Below the pieces are notes generated by a model that saw nothing but the letters and a program-made list of their open reading frames with translations, searched no databases and was not told the origin of the DNA. The translations under genes were made by a program, and so were the position numbers. A stretch of 64,000 bases of DNA from positions 203,267 through 267,266 of the forward strand of contig JASFYN010000001.1 in the NCBI GenBank assembly GCA_030055615.1, read 5' to 3'. Shown in pieces: positions 39,805 through 50,336 of this stretch. The stretch comes from Methanothermobacter sp. Lineage in GTDB: Archaea; Methanobacteriota; Methanobacteria; Methanobacteriales; DSM-23052. How positions within the stretch are numbered: the stretch's first letter is position 1; each line of letters opens with the position of its first letter.

Positions 39805-39812
39805 TGATATAA

Positions 39813-40853
39813 TTGAAAAGGATTATAGGACTCCTATTCTTCATACTAATATTAACATTGGCTTATGGGGCACTAAATTTTCATGTGTTAGTTTCGATTG
39901 GTGCTGGGAATATATGGTTAACAATATTAGTTTCTTTGGCTTTACCATTGGCCATTATAGGTGAACAGAAGTTCTCATTTATCCTTACAAGGGTGTTGTA
40001 TGTTTTTTCCATGACATGGCTTGGAATCGTCCTATTCTTGTTTTGGACAACCTTAATTGTTGATTTGCTTAAAATCTCCATTTATATTCCCCAATGGGCA
40101 GAAAGGGTAGCCTATCTTTTAGCTATCTTTATGGGTCTTTTTTCAATTTTTAAAGGTACAAGAATCAAGGTAAAACAGGTGGAAATACCCCTAGAGGTTC
40201 CATGTGAAGTTAAATTGGTACAACTTTCAGATCTCCACATTGGGCCTATAAGAGGTGAAAGTTTCTTAGAGACCGTGAAGGATAAAGTGAACAGCCTAGA
40301 AGCAGATGCAGTTCTTATCACTGGAGATCTTGCTGATGGGAGTTCTCCCATCGATGATTCCACTTTAAAGCCTCTTAAAGAAATAAATGCGCCGATATTT
40401 TTTGTTTCGGGAAACCATGACACATATGCCGATAGAAAAAAGGTTTACCATCTACTGGAATCTGTGGGTGTGACAATATTAGATAATAAGAGCATAGAAT
40501 TTATGGGTTTGCAATTTGTAGGTGTTGGATATTATATGCAACGTGGGATCTTAGGGGTTCTATTAGATCAAATCGAGTTTAGAAGGGATCTTCCAACTAT
40601 TTTACTCCATCATCTTCCCACGGAGTGGGATACTGCACGCAAGCGGGGTGTTGATCTTCAATTGTCTGGTCACACACACGGTGGACAATTTTATCCATTC
40701 AATCTTATTGTTAGGTGGATGTTCCCTTACTTTTCAGGTCTTTATGAAAATTCAGGTAGTTATCTTTATGTATCGGAGGGTACGGGTACTTGGGGGCCTC
40801 CTATGCGCCTTGGATCATCTAATGAGATTGTAGTGTTTAAATTGAAACCATAA
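39813..40853 (+). CDS. Membrane metallophosphoesterase (YkuE/calcineurin-like)
   Basis: A 346-residue protein with about four N-terminal membrane helices (1-110) and a calcineurin-type phosphoesterase domain. Metal motifs are LSDLHIGP near 138, ITGDLADG near 170, FVSGNHDTYADR near 197, and LSGHTHGGQFYP near 286. Relatives include YkuE and UDP-2,3-diacylglucosamine or lipid phosphatases, so a lipid-linked phosphate substrate is possible. It starts at TTG 8 bp after mmp7, so it may be co-transcribed with mmp17-mmp7. Confidence 0.85.
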   Translation: MKRIIGLLFFILILTLAYGALNFHVLVSIGAGNIWLTILVSLALPLAIIGEQKFSFILTRVLYVFSMTWLGIVLFLFWTTLIVDLLKISIYIPQWAERVAYLLAIFMGLFSIFKGTRIKVKQVEIPLEVPCEVKLVQLSDLHIGPIRGESFLETVKDKVNSLEADAVLITGDLADGSSPIDDSTLKPLKEINAPIFFVSGNHDTYADRKKVYHLLESVGVTILDNKSIEFMGLQFVGVGYYMQRGILGVLLDQIEFRRDLPTILLHHLPTEWDTARKRGVDLQLSGHTHGGQFYPFNLIVRWMFPYFSGLYENSGSYLYVSEGTGTWGPPMRLGSSNEIVVFKLKP

Positions 40854-40855
40854 TG

Positions 40856-40863
40856 TTTAAATA
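40856..40863 (+). promoter_or_regulatory. TATA box of the DUF134 gene
   Basis: TTTAAATA lies 26-33 bases before the ATG at 40889, the distance expected for a leaderless archaeal transcript. It overlaps no other gene but sits 3 bp after the phosphoesterase stop. Confidence 0.55.
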
Positions 40864-40867
40864 CTAG

Positions 40868-40887
40868 TTTTGAATATATATTCAAAA
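40868..40887. promoter_or_regulatory. Perfect 20-bp palindrome between TATA box and start codon (probable operator)
   Basis: TTTTGAATATATATTCAAAA equals its own reverse complement over all 20 bases. It ends one base before the ATG of the DUF134 regulator and begins 4 bases after the TATA-like TTTAAATA. A protein bound here would block transcription initiation. No ribosome site is visible, which supports a leaderless mRNA starting at or near the ATG. Self-repression by the encoded HTH protein is inferred. Confidence 0.65.
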
Positions 40888-40888
40888 T

Positions 40889-41449
40889 ATGCCGAGGCCA
40901 AAAAGACACAGAAGAATCCTAGGAAAACCACCAATCAAATGTTTCAAACCAGACATAGCATCAGAAGAATTAATAGAAGTAACATTAGACGAATTCGAAG
41001 CCATAAGGCTCAGAGACTACCACGGTATAAAACAGAAAAAATCCGCTGAAATAATGGGAATATCACAGCCCACATTCCACCGTATAATAACATCAGCACG
41101 TTCAAAGATAGCGAAGGCCCTAGTCGAAGGCAAAACAATAATCCTAAAAGGAGGTGATTATATAACAGACAAGAGAAGATACAAGTGTCTAGACTGCCAA
41201 TTTGAATGGATATCCCCCAAAAAAGAATACAAGAAATGCCCAGACTGCAGATCCGAAAACATAACCATGATAGGAGAAGATATAATCCCTGGAAGAATTG
41301 GCATGCAAAGGGGAAGGGGTATGAGAGCCGGGCCACCAAGAGCTTGCAAATGCATTGAATGCGGCTATGAAACACCAAAAACTCCTGGAGTACCATGTAG
41401 AAGCGAAAAGTGTCCAAAGTGTGGCGGAATAATGTGCGCTGTCGACTAA
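40889..41449 (+). CDS. DUF134 HTH regulator with C-terminal zinc ribbons
   Basis: A 186-residue protein. Residues 1-95 are a DUF134 domain: MPRPKRHRRI, then KCFKP, VTLDEFEAIRLRDYHGIKQKKSAEIMGISQPTFHRII, a sigma-region-4-like HTH. The C-terminal half, beyond the usual DUF134 length, carries CXXC pairs (CLDC, CPDC, CIEC, CPKC plus single Cys), enough for two zinc ribbons or a metal sensor. A 20-bp palindrome at the start suggests autoregulation. Its place between the MCR-activation genes and the mcr region makes those genes candidate targets (inference). Confidence 0.83.
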   Translation: MPRPKRHRRILGKPPIKCFKPDIASEELIEVTLDEFEAIRLRDYHGIKQKKSAEIMGISQPTFHRIITSARSKIAKALVEGKTIILKGGDYITDKRRYKCLDCQFEWISPKKEYKKCPDCRSENITMIGEDIIPGRIGMQRGRGMRAGPPRACKCIECGYETPKTPGVPCRSEKCPKCGGIMCAVD

Positions 41450-41707
41450 AAATATAAGTTGCTTCATAGATTATTAGATTCCTTTTTTGGTTTTCTTTCC
41501 AAAAAATTAAACCATCATCTAATGTATTTAATAAGCAAGCCCGGATAAGACTTGGTATACGCGTCAAAAAATGTGAAAAGTCCCCTTGGAAGCTCGGACG
41601 ATAACTCTAATAAATGAAAGTTAAATGCCACGATAATTACATACTTCAAAAAAAATGTGACCAGAGCAAGTGATTTTCTCACTGGGAAGGCTAAACGTTC
41701 ATAAAGT

Positions 41708-42994
41708 TTAAACAAAACCCTTTATCATGGCAGTTACTGTTCTAATATGGTTCTCTTGAGATTTGACCTCTTCAATGATAGACTCGAGTAATTTATCTGT
41801 TATTGGAATTGGCATGCTTCTAAATACATAGGAGTCTAACATGAATTTGAAGGCCCTTTCTGCTGCAAGACTTTTGAATCTTCCCTCATTTGAGACCATA
41901 TAAAGTGGGTTATCTTCTAGTGGAAGTTTTTTAACTTCTTCTGCTAGGCGCGTGCCCGGTATTGGCTCGGCAATACTCACAAAATAATCGTCGAGCATGA
42001 GTTCGTCTGCAAGTTCAAGAGTAGCCTGGAAGTCGTCCTCTTCTTCTCCTGGGTAGCCTACTATGAAGGATCCGGCAACTTTCACCCCATGTTTTTTCGC
42101 CATTTCAACGGCTTCGTATATGTCATCAACACTTATACCTTTTCTCATCTTTTTTAGGATGCGCGGGCTTCCAGATTCGATACCATAGTATATCCAACCA
42201 TTTGTGTATTGTGCTATTGTCTCTAGTATTTCATTGGTTACGAGGTCAACCCGTATATCAGGTACTGTTAAGTTCATTGGCCCTGTGATTTCACTAATTT
42301 TCTTTATTAATTCTATAAATGCTTCTTCGTTGATGTCCTTGAATTTTTCGCTGCCGTAGAGCGTCCCTGTACCCCCGCTTATCGCTATTCTCTTAGCGCC
42401 TTTCTTTGTGAACTCTTTGATCTCTTTTATTATATCTTCTATTTTTTTGCTTCTGACTTTTCTTCCGAAGAAGCATGGGACTTGACAGAATGTGCAGTTT
42501 CCAGGACATCCCCTGTGGGTTTCTATGTAGACATTGGCGCCTCTTATGTTTTCTTTGGAGATGTCTGATGGTATAAGTGGCGGATGCCATGAAGGGGATT
42601 CACTGGGGGGTGGTGTGGTTATTATTTTATTGTCTTTTTTGAATGCGATCCCTGGAATGGATGATAGGTCTCTGTCTCCGTTTATGTATTCCATTACATT
42701 TTTTATCTTGTTTTCTGCTTCACCTTTTACTAAAATGTCTATATCAAGGTGTTTGAATACTAGTTGTGGGTCTGCTGTTACTGGACCTCCAAGGACTTTA
42801 AAGGCTTTTATTTGATTGATATTCTCTTTGTATTTGAGTAGGTGGATTGTTGAATGCAAACTTATGAAAACAATATCCCCAGGGTTCTTGAAGTCCTTTT
42901 TTAAGGTTACATCATATCCTAGATCTTTTAGGATCCCAGAGACTATCATGGAACCGTAATTGTAAAATTCGGGTGTTATTACAGTTATTTTCAT
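41708..42994 (-). CDS. mcmA: B12-binding radical SAM protein, probable McrA glutamine C-methyltransferase
   Basis: A 428-residue protein with an N-terminal cobalamin-binding-type domain (about 1-110; FISLHSTIHLL, KVLGGPVTADP) and a radical SAM core with HRGCPGNCTFCQVPCFFGRKV near 160-180 (CX3CX2C). SGGTGTLYG, YYGIESGSPRILKKMRKG and SFIVGYPGEEEDDF follow. The fold, its overlap with mmp10 and its place beside mcr favour the enzyme that makes 2-methylglutamine in McrA. General B12-radical-SAM methylases look similar, so the substrate remains inferred. It overlaps mmp10 by 4 bp. Confidence 0.75.
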   Translation of the reverse strand: MKITVITPEFYNYGSMIVSGILKDLGYDVTLKKDFKNPGDIVFISLHSTIHLLKYKENINQIKAFKVLGGPVTADPQLVFKHLDIDILVKGEAENKIKNVMEYINGDRDLSSIPGIAFKKDNKIITTPPPSESPSWHPPLIPSDISKENIRGANVYIETHRGCPGNCTFCQVPCFFGRKVRSKKIEDIIKEIKEFTKKGAKRIAISGGTGTLYGSEKFKDINEEAFIELIKKISEITGPMNLTVPDIRVDLVTNEILETIAQYTNGWIYYGIESGSPRILKKMRKGISVDDIYEAVEMAKKHGVKVAGSFIVGYPGEEEDDFQATLELADELMLDDYFVSIAEPIPGTRLAEEVKKLPLEDNPLYMVSNEGRFKSLAAERAFKFMLDSYVFRSMPIPITDKLLESIIEEVKSQENHIRTVTAMIKGFV

Positions 42995-44241
42995 TCTCGT
43001 CTTACCCCGAAGAAGTTTATGGCTTGTATGAGTTCGTAGAAGCCTTCCATTTCCCTTTCGATGACATCATATTTTGTTAGGGTTCCGCTCATTTCACCGT
43101 CTACTGTTAATTTGTCAGGGCCTCTTGCTATTATCCTGTCTGTTCCGTCACGTGTTAAGATTTTTTCGGCTTCTTTGTCATGCACAAATGCTCTTCCTGG
43201 TATTATGACGGTTTCTTTGATTTGTGAAAGGTCTACTTTTTCCAGGTCTTTTCTTGTTATTAGGCAGGCTATGTCCTTTTCTGTTGGGTAAACATTGACG
43301 AGGTCTTGGGCTCCAAGATTTTTTATTATTTTTTCTATGTATGGTGCTGCTACTTTTCCTGTGAGTATTGTGGCCTCTGCTTTTATTTCTGGGAGTATTT
43401 CTAGGTATTTTTTGTTTTTGTCATCTGCAAGGGCGAATGGTGTATTGTTCTTGGGGTCGCAGACTGGTGTGCCTGTCACTCTTAAGTTGAATTCTTTGTC
43501 GATTTTTCTTACTAGTTTTTCGAATTCATCTATGGGGTGTGGTTCTATTCCTTCGAGGATTGGATCGTTACATAGTATGATTCCCTGGTTTTCATGGTTG
43601 GCGAATCTCATCATGATTAGGGCTTTCGCCCCCCATTCTTCTAATTTTGCGCATGTTTCTAGTAGGTCCTGGCCGTCGTTTATACCTGGGATTATGACTG
43701 CTGCTGCGTGGACTTCTATTGTTTCGCAGAATATTTTCAAAGCTTCTAGGGATGCTTCTGGTTTTTTGTCTCTCATCCATTCCCTTCTAAGTTTCGGGTT
43801 GCAGGAAAATACTGTGAATGTAACCTCATCCACTCCATTGTTGATTAGTCTTGTGGCGATTTTTGGGTCGTCTATGCCCTTCCCACTTGTATAACCTAAG
43901 TGTATTGGTATTCCAAGGTTTTTAAGCCCCTCTGTTAATTCTTGGAGGTGTGGGTAGCAGCTCACATCCCCGCCACCACTTATGTTGATTTTGAGGTTCT
44001 TGTCTTGGGGTTGTGTCATCATGAGGGTCGTTTGGACATTGCTTAAGACGAAGAATGGTGGTAGGAATTCGTTTTTGCGTTCGGCAACCTCTAGGGTGCA
44101 TGTTTCACATCCTACCCTGTTTGGGGGGCAATTCTTGCAACCTAGTGGTGGAAAGTCTTTAACACCTTTAAAATAGCAATATTTGCAGAATCCTCTGCAG
44201 TCTATTCCTGGTCTGCCACCGACGTCAGCCATGATTTGCAT
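42991..44241 (-). CDS. mmp10: Mmp10, radical SAM McrA arginine C-methyltransferase
   Basis: Puts the 5-C-methyl group on an active-site arginine of McrA. The start MADVGGRPGIDCRGFCKYCYF carries the radical SAM cysteines (C..FCKYC), and a second cysteine group follows (GCKNCPPNRVGCETC near 34-48), as in Mmp10. INISGGGDVSCYPHL near 85 and GIPIHLGYTSGKGIDD are typical. Length 416 is normal. It is divergent from mcrB across the 263-bp mcr promoter region and is coupled to the mcmA-like gene. Confidence 0.92.
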   Translation of the reverse strand: MQIMADVGGRPGIDCRGFCKYCYFKGVKDFPPLGCKNCPPNRVGCETCTLEVAERKNEFLPPFFVLSNVQTTLMMTQPQDKNLKINISGGGDVSCYPHLQELTEGLKNLGIPIHLGYTSGKGIDDPKIATRLINNGVDEVTFTVFSCNPKLRREWMRDKKPEASLEALKIFCETIEVHAAAVIIPGINDGQDLLETCAKLEEWGAKALIMMRFANHENQGIILCNDPILEGIEPHPIDEFEKLVRKIDKEFNLRVTGTPVCDPKNNTPFALADDKNKKYLEILPEIKAEATILTGKVAAPYIEKIIKNLGAQDLVNVYPTEKDIACLITRKDLEKVDLSQIKETVIIPGRAFVHDKEAEKILTRDGTDRIIARGPDKLTVDGEMSGTLTKYDVIEREMEGFYELIQAINFFGVRRE

Positions 44242-44370
44242 GATTATTATCTTCTCCTTTTAGTGATAAATAATTTATCTGAGGATGGAAAAACTGTGAA
44301 AAATATTGAAAATGTTAATAATTCTATACATCACCCTATTTTCTTATTTATAAATTTTTCGACTTGAATT

Positions 44371-44390
44371 AAAAAGAAACCTTAATTAAA
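44371..44390 (+). promoter_or_regulatory. Candidate BRE/TATA promoter of the mcr operon
   Basis: An A-rich BRE-like AAAAAGAAAC (44371-44380) abuts CTTAATTAAA (44381-44390). A start about 25 bases downstream falls at the first base of the leader hairpin (44414). A second TATA-like TTTATAAATTT at 44347-44357 is the alternative. The rest of the 263-bp mmp10-mcrB spacer is AT-rich without a gene. Confidence 0.4.
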
Positions 44391-44413
44391 CATGTTAATA
44401 AGAGATATACACC

Positions 44414-44479
44414 GTATACTATGCAAGGTTTAGATGAACGATCCTGGACATCCCCTGATGTCCAACTTGCATAGTATAC
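44414..44479 (+). promoter_or_regulatory. Two-level hairpin in the mcr leader
   Basis: GTATACTATGCAAG (44414-44427) pairs perfectly with CTTGCATAGTATAC (44466-44479), a 14-bp outer stem. Inside it GGACATC (44446-44452) pairs with GATGTCC (44457-44463) around a CCCT loop, leaving 18 unpaired bases (44428-44445) on the 5' side. The GGAGGG ribosome site (44493-44498) and ATG (44505) follow at once and stay free. No T tract follows, so it is not a simple terminator. It may stabilise the mRNA, act as a regulatory leader, or be a DNA-binding site. Confidence 0.75.
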
Positions 44480-44504
44480 AAAACTAATTGTTAGGAGGGA
44501 AAAA

Positions 44505-45836
44505 ATGGCGAAGTTTGAGGATAAGGTCGACTTGTACGACGACAGAGGCAACCTCGTCGAAGAGGACGTGCCAATAGAGGCCTTAAGTCCTCTCTGGAAC
44601 CCAGCCATACGAAGAATCGTACAAGGCATTAAAAGAACAGTAGCCGTCAACCTAGAAGGAATCGAAAATGCGCTGAAAACAGCAAAGGTCGCAGGACCCG
44701 GATGCAGAATACCAGGAAGAGAAATGGACCTCGACATCGTAGGAAATGCTGAAGCCATAGCAGAAACAGCAAAGAGCATGATACAAGTCTCAGAAGACGA
44801 CGACACAACAGTAGAATTATTACATGGTGGAAAGAGAGCGCTCGTACAAGTACCAAGCACAAGATTCGAAGCTGCTGCAGAATACTCCGTAGCACCATTA
44901 GTAACCGCTAGCGCATTCGTACAAGCCATAATAAAAGAACTAGACGTCAGCATGTACGACGCCAACATGGTCAAAGCAGCAGTACTCGGAAGATACCCAC
45001 AATCAGTCGAATACCTAGGAGGTAACATAGCCACAATGCTGGACATCCCACAGAAACTCGAAGGTCCAGGATATGCACTAAGGAACATTCTAGTCAACCA
45101 CATCGTGGCAGCCACACTCAAGAACACAATGCAAGCAGCAGCACTATCATCAATCCTAGAACAGACAGCAATGTTCGAAATGGGTGACGCAGTAGGAGCA
45201 TTTGAAAGGATGCACCTCCTTGGACTTGCATACCAAGGAATGAACGCAGACAACCTCGTATACGACCTAGTTAAAGAAAACGGAAAAGAAGGCACAGTAG
45301 GTACCGTAGTTGCCTCTGTTGTCGAAAGAGCACTTGAAGATGGTGTGATAAAAGTCGAGAAAGAATTAGATGGCTTCAAAGTATATGGAACAGATGACAT
45401 ACCACTATGGAACGCCTATGCTGCAGCCGGTTGTATGGCCGCTACAATGGTCAACCAAGGCGCAGCAAGGGCAGCACAGGGTGTATCATCAACATTGCTA
45501 TACTACAATGACCTAATTGAATTCGAAACAGGGCTACCAAGCGTAGACTTCGGAAGAGTAGAAGGTACAGCAGTAGGATTCTCCTTCTTCAGCCACTCCA
45601 TCTACGGTGGTGGTGGTCCAGGTATCTTCAACGGAAACCACATCGTCACAAGACACAGTAAAGGGTTCGCCATACCATGCGTCGCCGCTGCAATGGCATT
45701 AGATTCAGGAACCCAGATGTTCTCCCCAGAAGCAACATCTGGATTAATTAAAGACGTGTTCAGCCAAGTAGACGAGTTCCGAGAACCACTCAAATTCGTA
45801 GTGGAGGCTGCCGCCGAAATAAAAGATGAAATCTAG
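44505..45836 (+). CDS. mcrB: Methyl-coenzyme M reductase, beta subunit
   Basis: The beta subunit of the enzyme that releases methane from methyl-CoM and coenzyme B. It starts [52 protein letters not shown] near residues 363-390 lines the active site. Length 443 matches the family. The first gene of mcrBDCGA; its ATG follows GGAGGG by six bases. The presence of mcrC and the mtr operon downstream mark this as the MCR I (mcr) operon, not mrt. Confidence 0.97.
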   Translation: MAKFEDKVDLYDDRGNLVEEDVPIEALSPLWNPAIRRIVQGIKRTVAVNLEGIENALKTAKVAGPGCRIPGREMDLDIVGNAEAIAETAKSMIQVSEDDDTTVELLHGGKRALVQVPSTRFEAAAEYSVAPLVTASAFVQAIIKELDVSMYDANMVKAAVLGRYPQSVEYLGGNIATMLDIPQKLEGPGYALRNILVNHIVAATLKNTMQAAALSSILEQTAMFEMGDAVGAFERMHLLGLAYQGMNADNLVYDLVKENGKEGTVGTVVASVVERALEDGVIKVEKELDGFKVYGTDDIPLWNAYAAAGCMAATMVNQGAARAAQGVSSTLLYYNDLIEFETGLPSVDFGRVEGTAVGFSFFSHSIYGGGGPGIFNGNHIVTRHSKGFAIPCVAAAMALDSGTQMFSPEATSGLIKDVFSQVDEFREPLKFVVEAAAEIKDEI

Positions 45837-45870
45837 ATGATCTCATCCAAGATTGGGGGCAAAGAACCTA

Positions 45871-46323
45871 ATGGACATTGAAATATTCCCACACAGACTC
45901 CTCGGAGCCGACACAACCGAGAAACTCCTTAACGACCTTGAAGAAATTGAAAGTATAAAGAGGATGGTCATACAAGGCCAGAGACTCCCCCCAGCAGAGG
46001 AGGGACACCCTGACCGTCGAATAATTAAAATCAGCGGCCAGGAAGTTGAACTACAAGTGAAACCTGGTCGAGTATTATTAGAAGTCGAGGATGAAAGTGC
46101 AATCGATGATATAAAGAAAGTCTGTGAAGAAAACTTACCATTCGGATTCGAAGTTCACATAGGAAAATTCATAAGAACCCAGAAAACAGTAACCGATGAA
46201 TTAAAATATGGGGAACTCCTTGATGAGATCCCAGATGAACTCGTCGGTTTAACAGATCCAAACGCTAGGTTAGCTGAAAGGGCTACAATAATAAAAAAAA
46301 GGAAAAAAGGGAGCAGTAGATGA
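45871..46323 (+). CDS. mcrD: Methyl-coenzyme M reductase operon protein D
   Basis: A small accessory protein encoded in mcr operons and not part of the purified enzyme; it binds MCR and is thought to help assembly. The sequence [20 protein letters not shown] begins the family pattern, and [19 protein letters not shown] near 45 and [15 protein letters not shown] near 105 follow. The frame is open to a TTG at 45853 inside GGGGG, so ATG 45871 is the better start, though its spacing from GGGGG is long. It overlaps mcrC by 4 bp. Confidence 0.93.
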   Translation: MDIEIFPHRLLGADTTEKLLNDLEEIESIKRMVIQGQRLPPAEEGHPDRRIIKISGQEVELQVKPGRVLLEVEDESAIDDIKKVCEENLPFGFEVHIGKFIRTQKTVTDELKYGELLDEIPDELVGLTDPNARLAERATIIKKRKKGSSR

Positions 46324-46916
46324 TCGGAAAGTGCACACATGTTGTTGATTGCCGCGAAACAATGGGCATGGGTGAAGGAGGTGGCATAGCCCAAAGGGGA
46401 ACCTTCGCCCAATGTGGAAGTGAAGTACTTGCAGTTGCAATGTCCCCTGGCAGACGCCACATAACAAAGCCAGTCTGTGAGATAACATTCGCACTCCGTG
46501 AAGCCAATATAATGACAAGCACACTAGTATTAAATGCAGGCGCAGGAGTACCCCAAGATGCCCCGACAGCAGGCGCAGGAAGCTTATTCGGACTCACAGA
46601 TCAAGAAATTGAACAAATGAAAAGACACAAGCTCCTAGTAGTACACCTAGGAGGAGTGAAACATCACATAATCTACAAGGCTAGGCTCATACTAAGGAAT
46701 GTAGATCGTCCTTGCATAGTAATATGTGAATATCCTGTCGACTTCGAGGACTTCGCGAAGATAGGAGTTAAAACGAGGGTTGTCATGCCAGAAGAACCCA
46801 AAACAAAGGGTACAATAGTTGATATAATCAGTGGGGTTATTAGAGGAGAGACATGCCCCCAAGAAAAGTTGGATGAGATCATTAGAAAGGTTAAGTTAGC
46901 ATTAGGAGGTGCATGA
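46320..46916 (+). CDS. mcrC: Methyl-coenzyme M reductase operon protein C (activation factor)
   Basis: The accessory protein found in the MCR activation complex with Fe-S component and marker proteins. It starts [27 protein letters not shown]. Cysteines near 5, 11 and 31, and [18 protein letters not shown]-like sequence near 75-90 are typical. Length 198 is normal. It overlaps mcrD (ATGA) and is followed by mcrG with GGAGGTG inside its last codons. Confidence 0.94.
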   Translation: MIGKCTHVVDCRETMGMGEGGGIAQRGTFAQCGSEVLAVAMSPGRRHITKPVCEITFALREANIMTSTLVLNAGAGVPQDAPTAGAGSLFGLTDQEIEQMKRHKLLVVHLGGVKHHIIYKARLILRNVDRPCIVICEYPVDFEDFAKIGVKTRVVMPEEPKTKGTIVDIISGVIRGETCPQEKLDEIIRKVKLALGGA

Positions 46917-46917
46917 T

Positions 46918-47676
46918 ATGGCACAATTCTATCCTGGCAAAACCAAGATTGCCGAAAACAGAAGAAAATTCATGAACCCTGAAGCCGAATTAGAAAAATT
47001 GAGGGAAGTCTCAGATGAGGACGTGGTATGGATCTTAGGACACCGAGCACCCGGAGAAGAATACCCAAGCGTACACCCACCACTCGAAGAATTAGATGAA
47101 CCAGAAGACCCAATAAGGGAACTCGTAGAACCACTAGATGGTGCTAAAGCAGGTGACAGGGTCCGATACATCCAATTCACAGACTCAATGTACAATGCAC
47201 CAGCCCAACCATATGTAAGATCAAGAGCATACATGTGGAGATTCAGAGGGGCTGATGTAGGTACACTATCAGGAAGACAAATCATCGAAACAAGAGAAAG
47301 AGACCTTGAAAAACTCTCCAAGGAACTTATCGAAACAGAATTCTTCGACCCAGCAAGAAGCGGTATAAGGGGTAAAACAGTACACGGACACTCACTACGA
47401 TTAGACGAAAACGGTATGATGTTCGACATGCTAAGAAGACAAGTCTACAACCCAGACACAGGCAGAGTAGAAGCAGTTAAGAACCAGATCGGAGACGAAC
47501 TAGACGAACCAGTAGACCTAGGAGAGCCACTAGACGAAGAAACCCTAAAAGAGAAAACCACAATATACCGTGGAGACAACATAGCATACAAAGATGACGA
47601 ACCCGTAGTAGAAGTAACCCAAAGAATCCACGTCCTAAGAAGCCAAGCAGGCTTCCTACCAGAAGAAATAAAATAG
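46918..47676 (+). CDS. mcrG: Methyl-coenzyme M reductase, gamma subunit
   Basis: The gamma subunit of MCR. The N-terminal MAQFYPGKTKIAENRRKFMN and EDVVWILGHRAPGEEYPSVHPPLEEL, then SRAYMWRFRGADVGTLSGRQIIE and SGIRGKTVHGHSLRLDENGMMFD, match the family closely. A GTG at 46909 opens the frame but is part of the ribosome site GGAGGTG; ATG 46918 is six bases downstream and gives the known N-terminus. Length 252 is normal. Confidence 0.97.
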   Translation: MAQFYPGKTKIAENRRKFMNPEAELEKLREVSDEDVVWILGHRAPGEEYPSVHPPLEELDEPEDPIRELVEPLDGAKAGDRVRYIQFTDSMYNAPAQPYVRSRAYMWRFRGADVGTLSGRQIIETRERDLEKLSKELIETEFFDPARSGIRGKTVHGHSLRLDENGMMFDMLRRQVYNPDTGRVEAVKNQIGDELDEPVDLGEPLDEETLKEKTTIYRGDNIAYKDDEPVVEVTQRIHVLRSQAGFLPEEIK

Positions 47677-47693
47677 GAGGGGAGGTGTAAAAT

Positions 47694-49349
<1,656 letters not shown>

Positions 49350-49373
49350 TCACGCCAAAAAAATAATAGTATA

Positions 49374-49423
49374 AGGTGTATTACACGTAGGGGAACCCCC
49401 GCGTGTAATACACCTATTTTTTT
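49374..49423 (+). terminator. Strong hairpin plus T tract between mcrA and mtrE
   Basis: AGGTGTATTACACG (49374-49387) pairs perfectly with CGTGTAATACACCT (49402-49415); inside it GGGG (49390-49393) can pair with CCCC (49396-49399). Seven Ts follow (49417-49423). It looks like an intrinsic terminator, rare in archaea, and could let part of the mcr transcripts run into mtr. mtrE starts 28 bases after the T tract, with AGGAGG upstream. Confidence 0.75.
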
Positions 49424-49451
49424 ATTACTAAAGGAAGAGGAGGAACAAAGT

Positions 49452-50333
49452 ATGGATTTTATTAGTTTAGGTGTAGTGGCTTTGATGAGCGCAGCTGCAA
49501 CCATAGCAGGGGCTGCTGAAGACCTAGAATCTGATGTAGGATCTCAAAGTAACCCAAATTCACAGGTACAGTTAGCACCTCAAGTAGGACACTTACACCG
49601 CATATTTAACAAGGCGGTATCTGGGGAACCAGTAGCCTATGGTTTATGGGCCGGTATCGCAGGTTCAGTAGCATACGTGTTCCTAGGCGCTCACGTCCCT
49701 GTGATCATCGCCATAGCCCTTGGAGCGGTTGTAGCTGCAATGGTCCACTCGATATATGCTGTAACCTCTCACATGGGTAGGATTGCAAGCCAATCTCAAT
49801 TTAATCAGCCTTTATTCCTCGACATACTCGTCGAGCATATAGGCCCAATTGCAGGCCATGGATTTATCGTCACATTTGGTATTGTAGGATTATCATATCT
49901 CATGACATTACCACTTGAAGGACTTGGCCACCCATTCCCCTTACCATTACTTGCAGTGTTATGGGGTATCACGATAGGGGCCATTGGTTCATCAACTGGA
50001 GACGTCCACTATGGTGCTGAGAGAGAATACCAGCATTATCCATTTGGTGGTGGCGTGCCAGTGGCAAACCATGGTGACATAACAACCAAGGCAGAGTTAG
50101 GAGCCAGGAATTCAATGGATGTTGTCCACTTCTGCGCAAAATATGGAGGGCCAGTCACAGGCTTCTGCTTTGGACTCATAGTATTCTTCAGCTTCTGGAC
50201 TACAATAGTATTTGGTATACAGGGTGGCATAATCGTTGGCCTTATAATAGTCCTGTTATTGATAATCCTCAACAATAGGATAGAAATGTTTGCAAGAAAG
50301 AATTATGGACCCTACAAGGAGAGGGAGGAATAA
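49452..50333 (+). CDS. mtrE: Tetrahydromethanopterin S-methyltransferase, subunit E
   Basis: Membrane subunit of the Na+-pumping Mtr complex, which moves methyl from methyl-H4MPT to coenzyme M. About six hydrophobic segments; the soluble loop has ESDVGSQSNPNSQVQLAPQVGHLHRIFNKAVSGEP near 25-55 and GDVHYGAEREYQHYPFGGGVPVANHGDI near 175-200, both MtrE signatures. Length 293 is normal. It is first of mtrEDCBAFGH and follows the terminator-like hairpin. Confidence 0.96.
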   Translation: MDFISLGVVALMSAAATIAGAAEDLESDVGSQSNPNSQVQLAPQVGHLHRIFNKAVSGEPVAYGLWAGIAGSVAYVFLGAHVPVIIAIALGAVVAAMVHSIYAVTSHMGRIASQSQFNQPLFLDILVEHIGPIAGHGFIVTFGIVGLSYLMTLPLEGLGHPFPLPLLAVLWGITIGAIGSSTGDVHYGAEREYQHYPFGGGVPVANHGDITTKAELGARNSMDVVHFCAKYGGPVTGFCFGLIVFFSFWTTIVFGIQGGIIVGLIIVLLLIILNNRIEMFARKNYGPYKEREE

Positions 50334-50336
50334 ATA

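Noticed and set aside
41010-41567. 185-residue minus-strand frame opposite the DUF134 gene
   Set aside because: The DUF134 frame has clear HTH and zinc motifs; the opposite frame has only composition-driven hydrophobic runs.
44414-44479. mcr leader hairpin as a C/D-box sRNA gene
   Set aside because: A terminal stem and a CTGA (44455-44458) are present, but the only C-box-like sequence matches about 5 of 7 positions and the CTGA is inside the inner stem.
46155-46597. Minus-strand frames of about 100 residues over mcrD/mcrC
   Set aside because: They overlap strongly conserved mcr genes and show no independent coding evidence.
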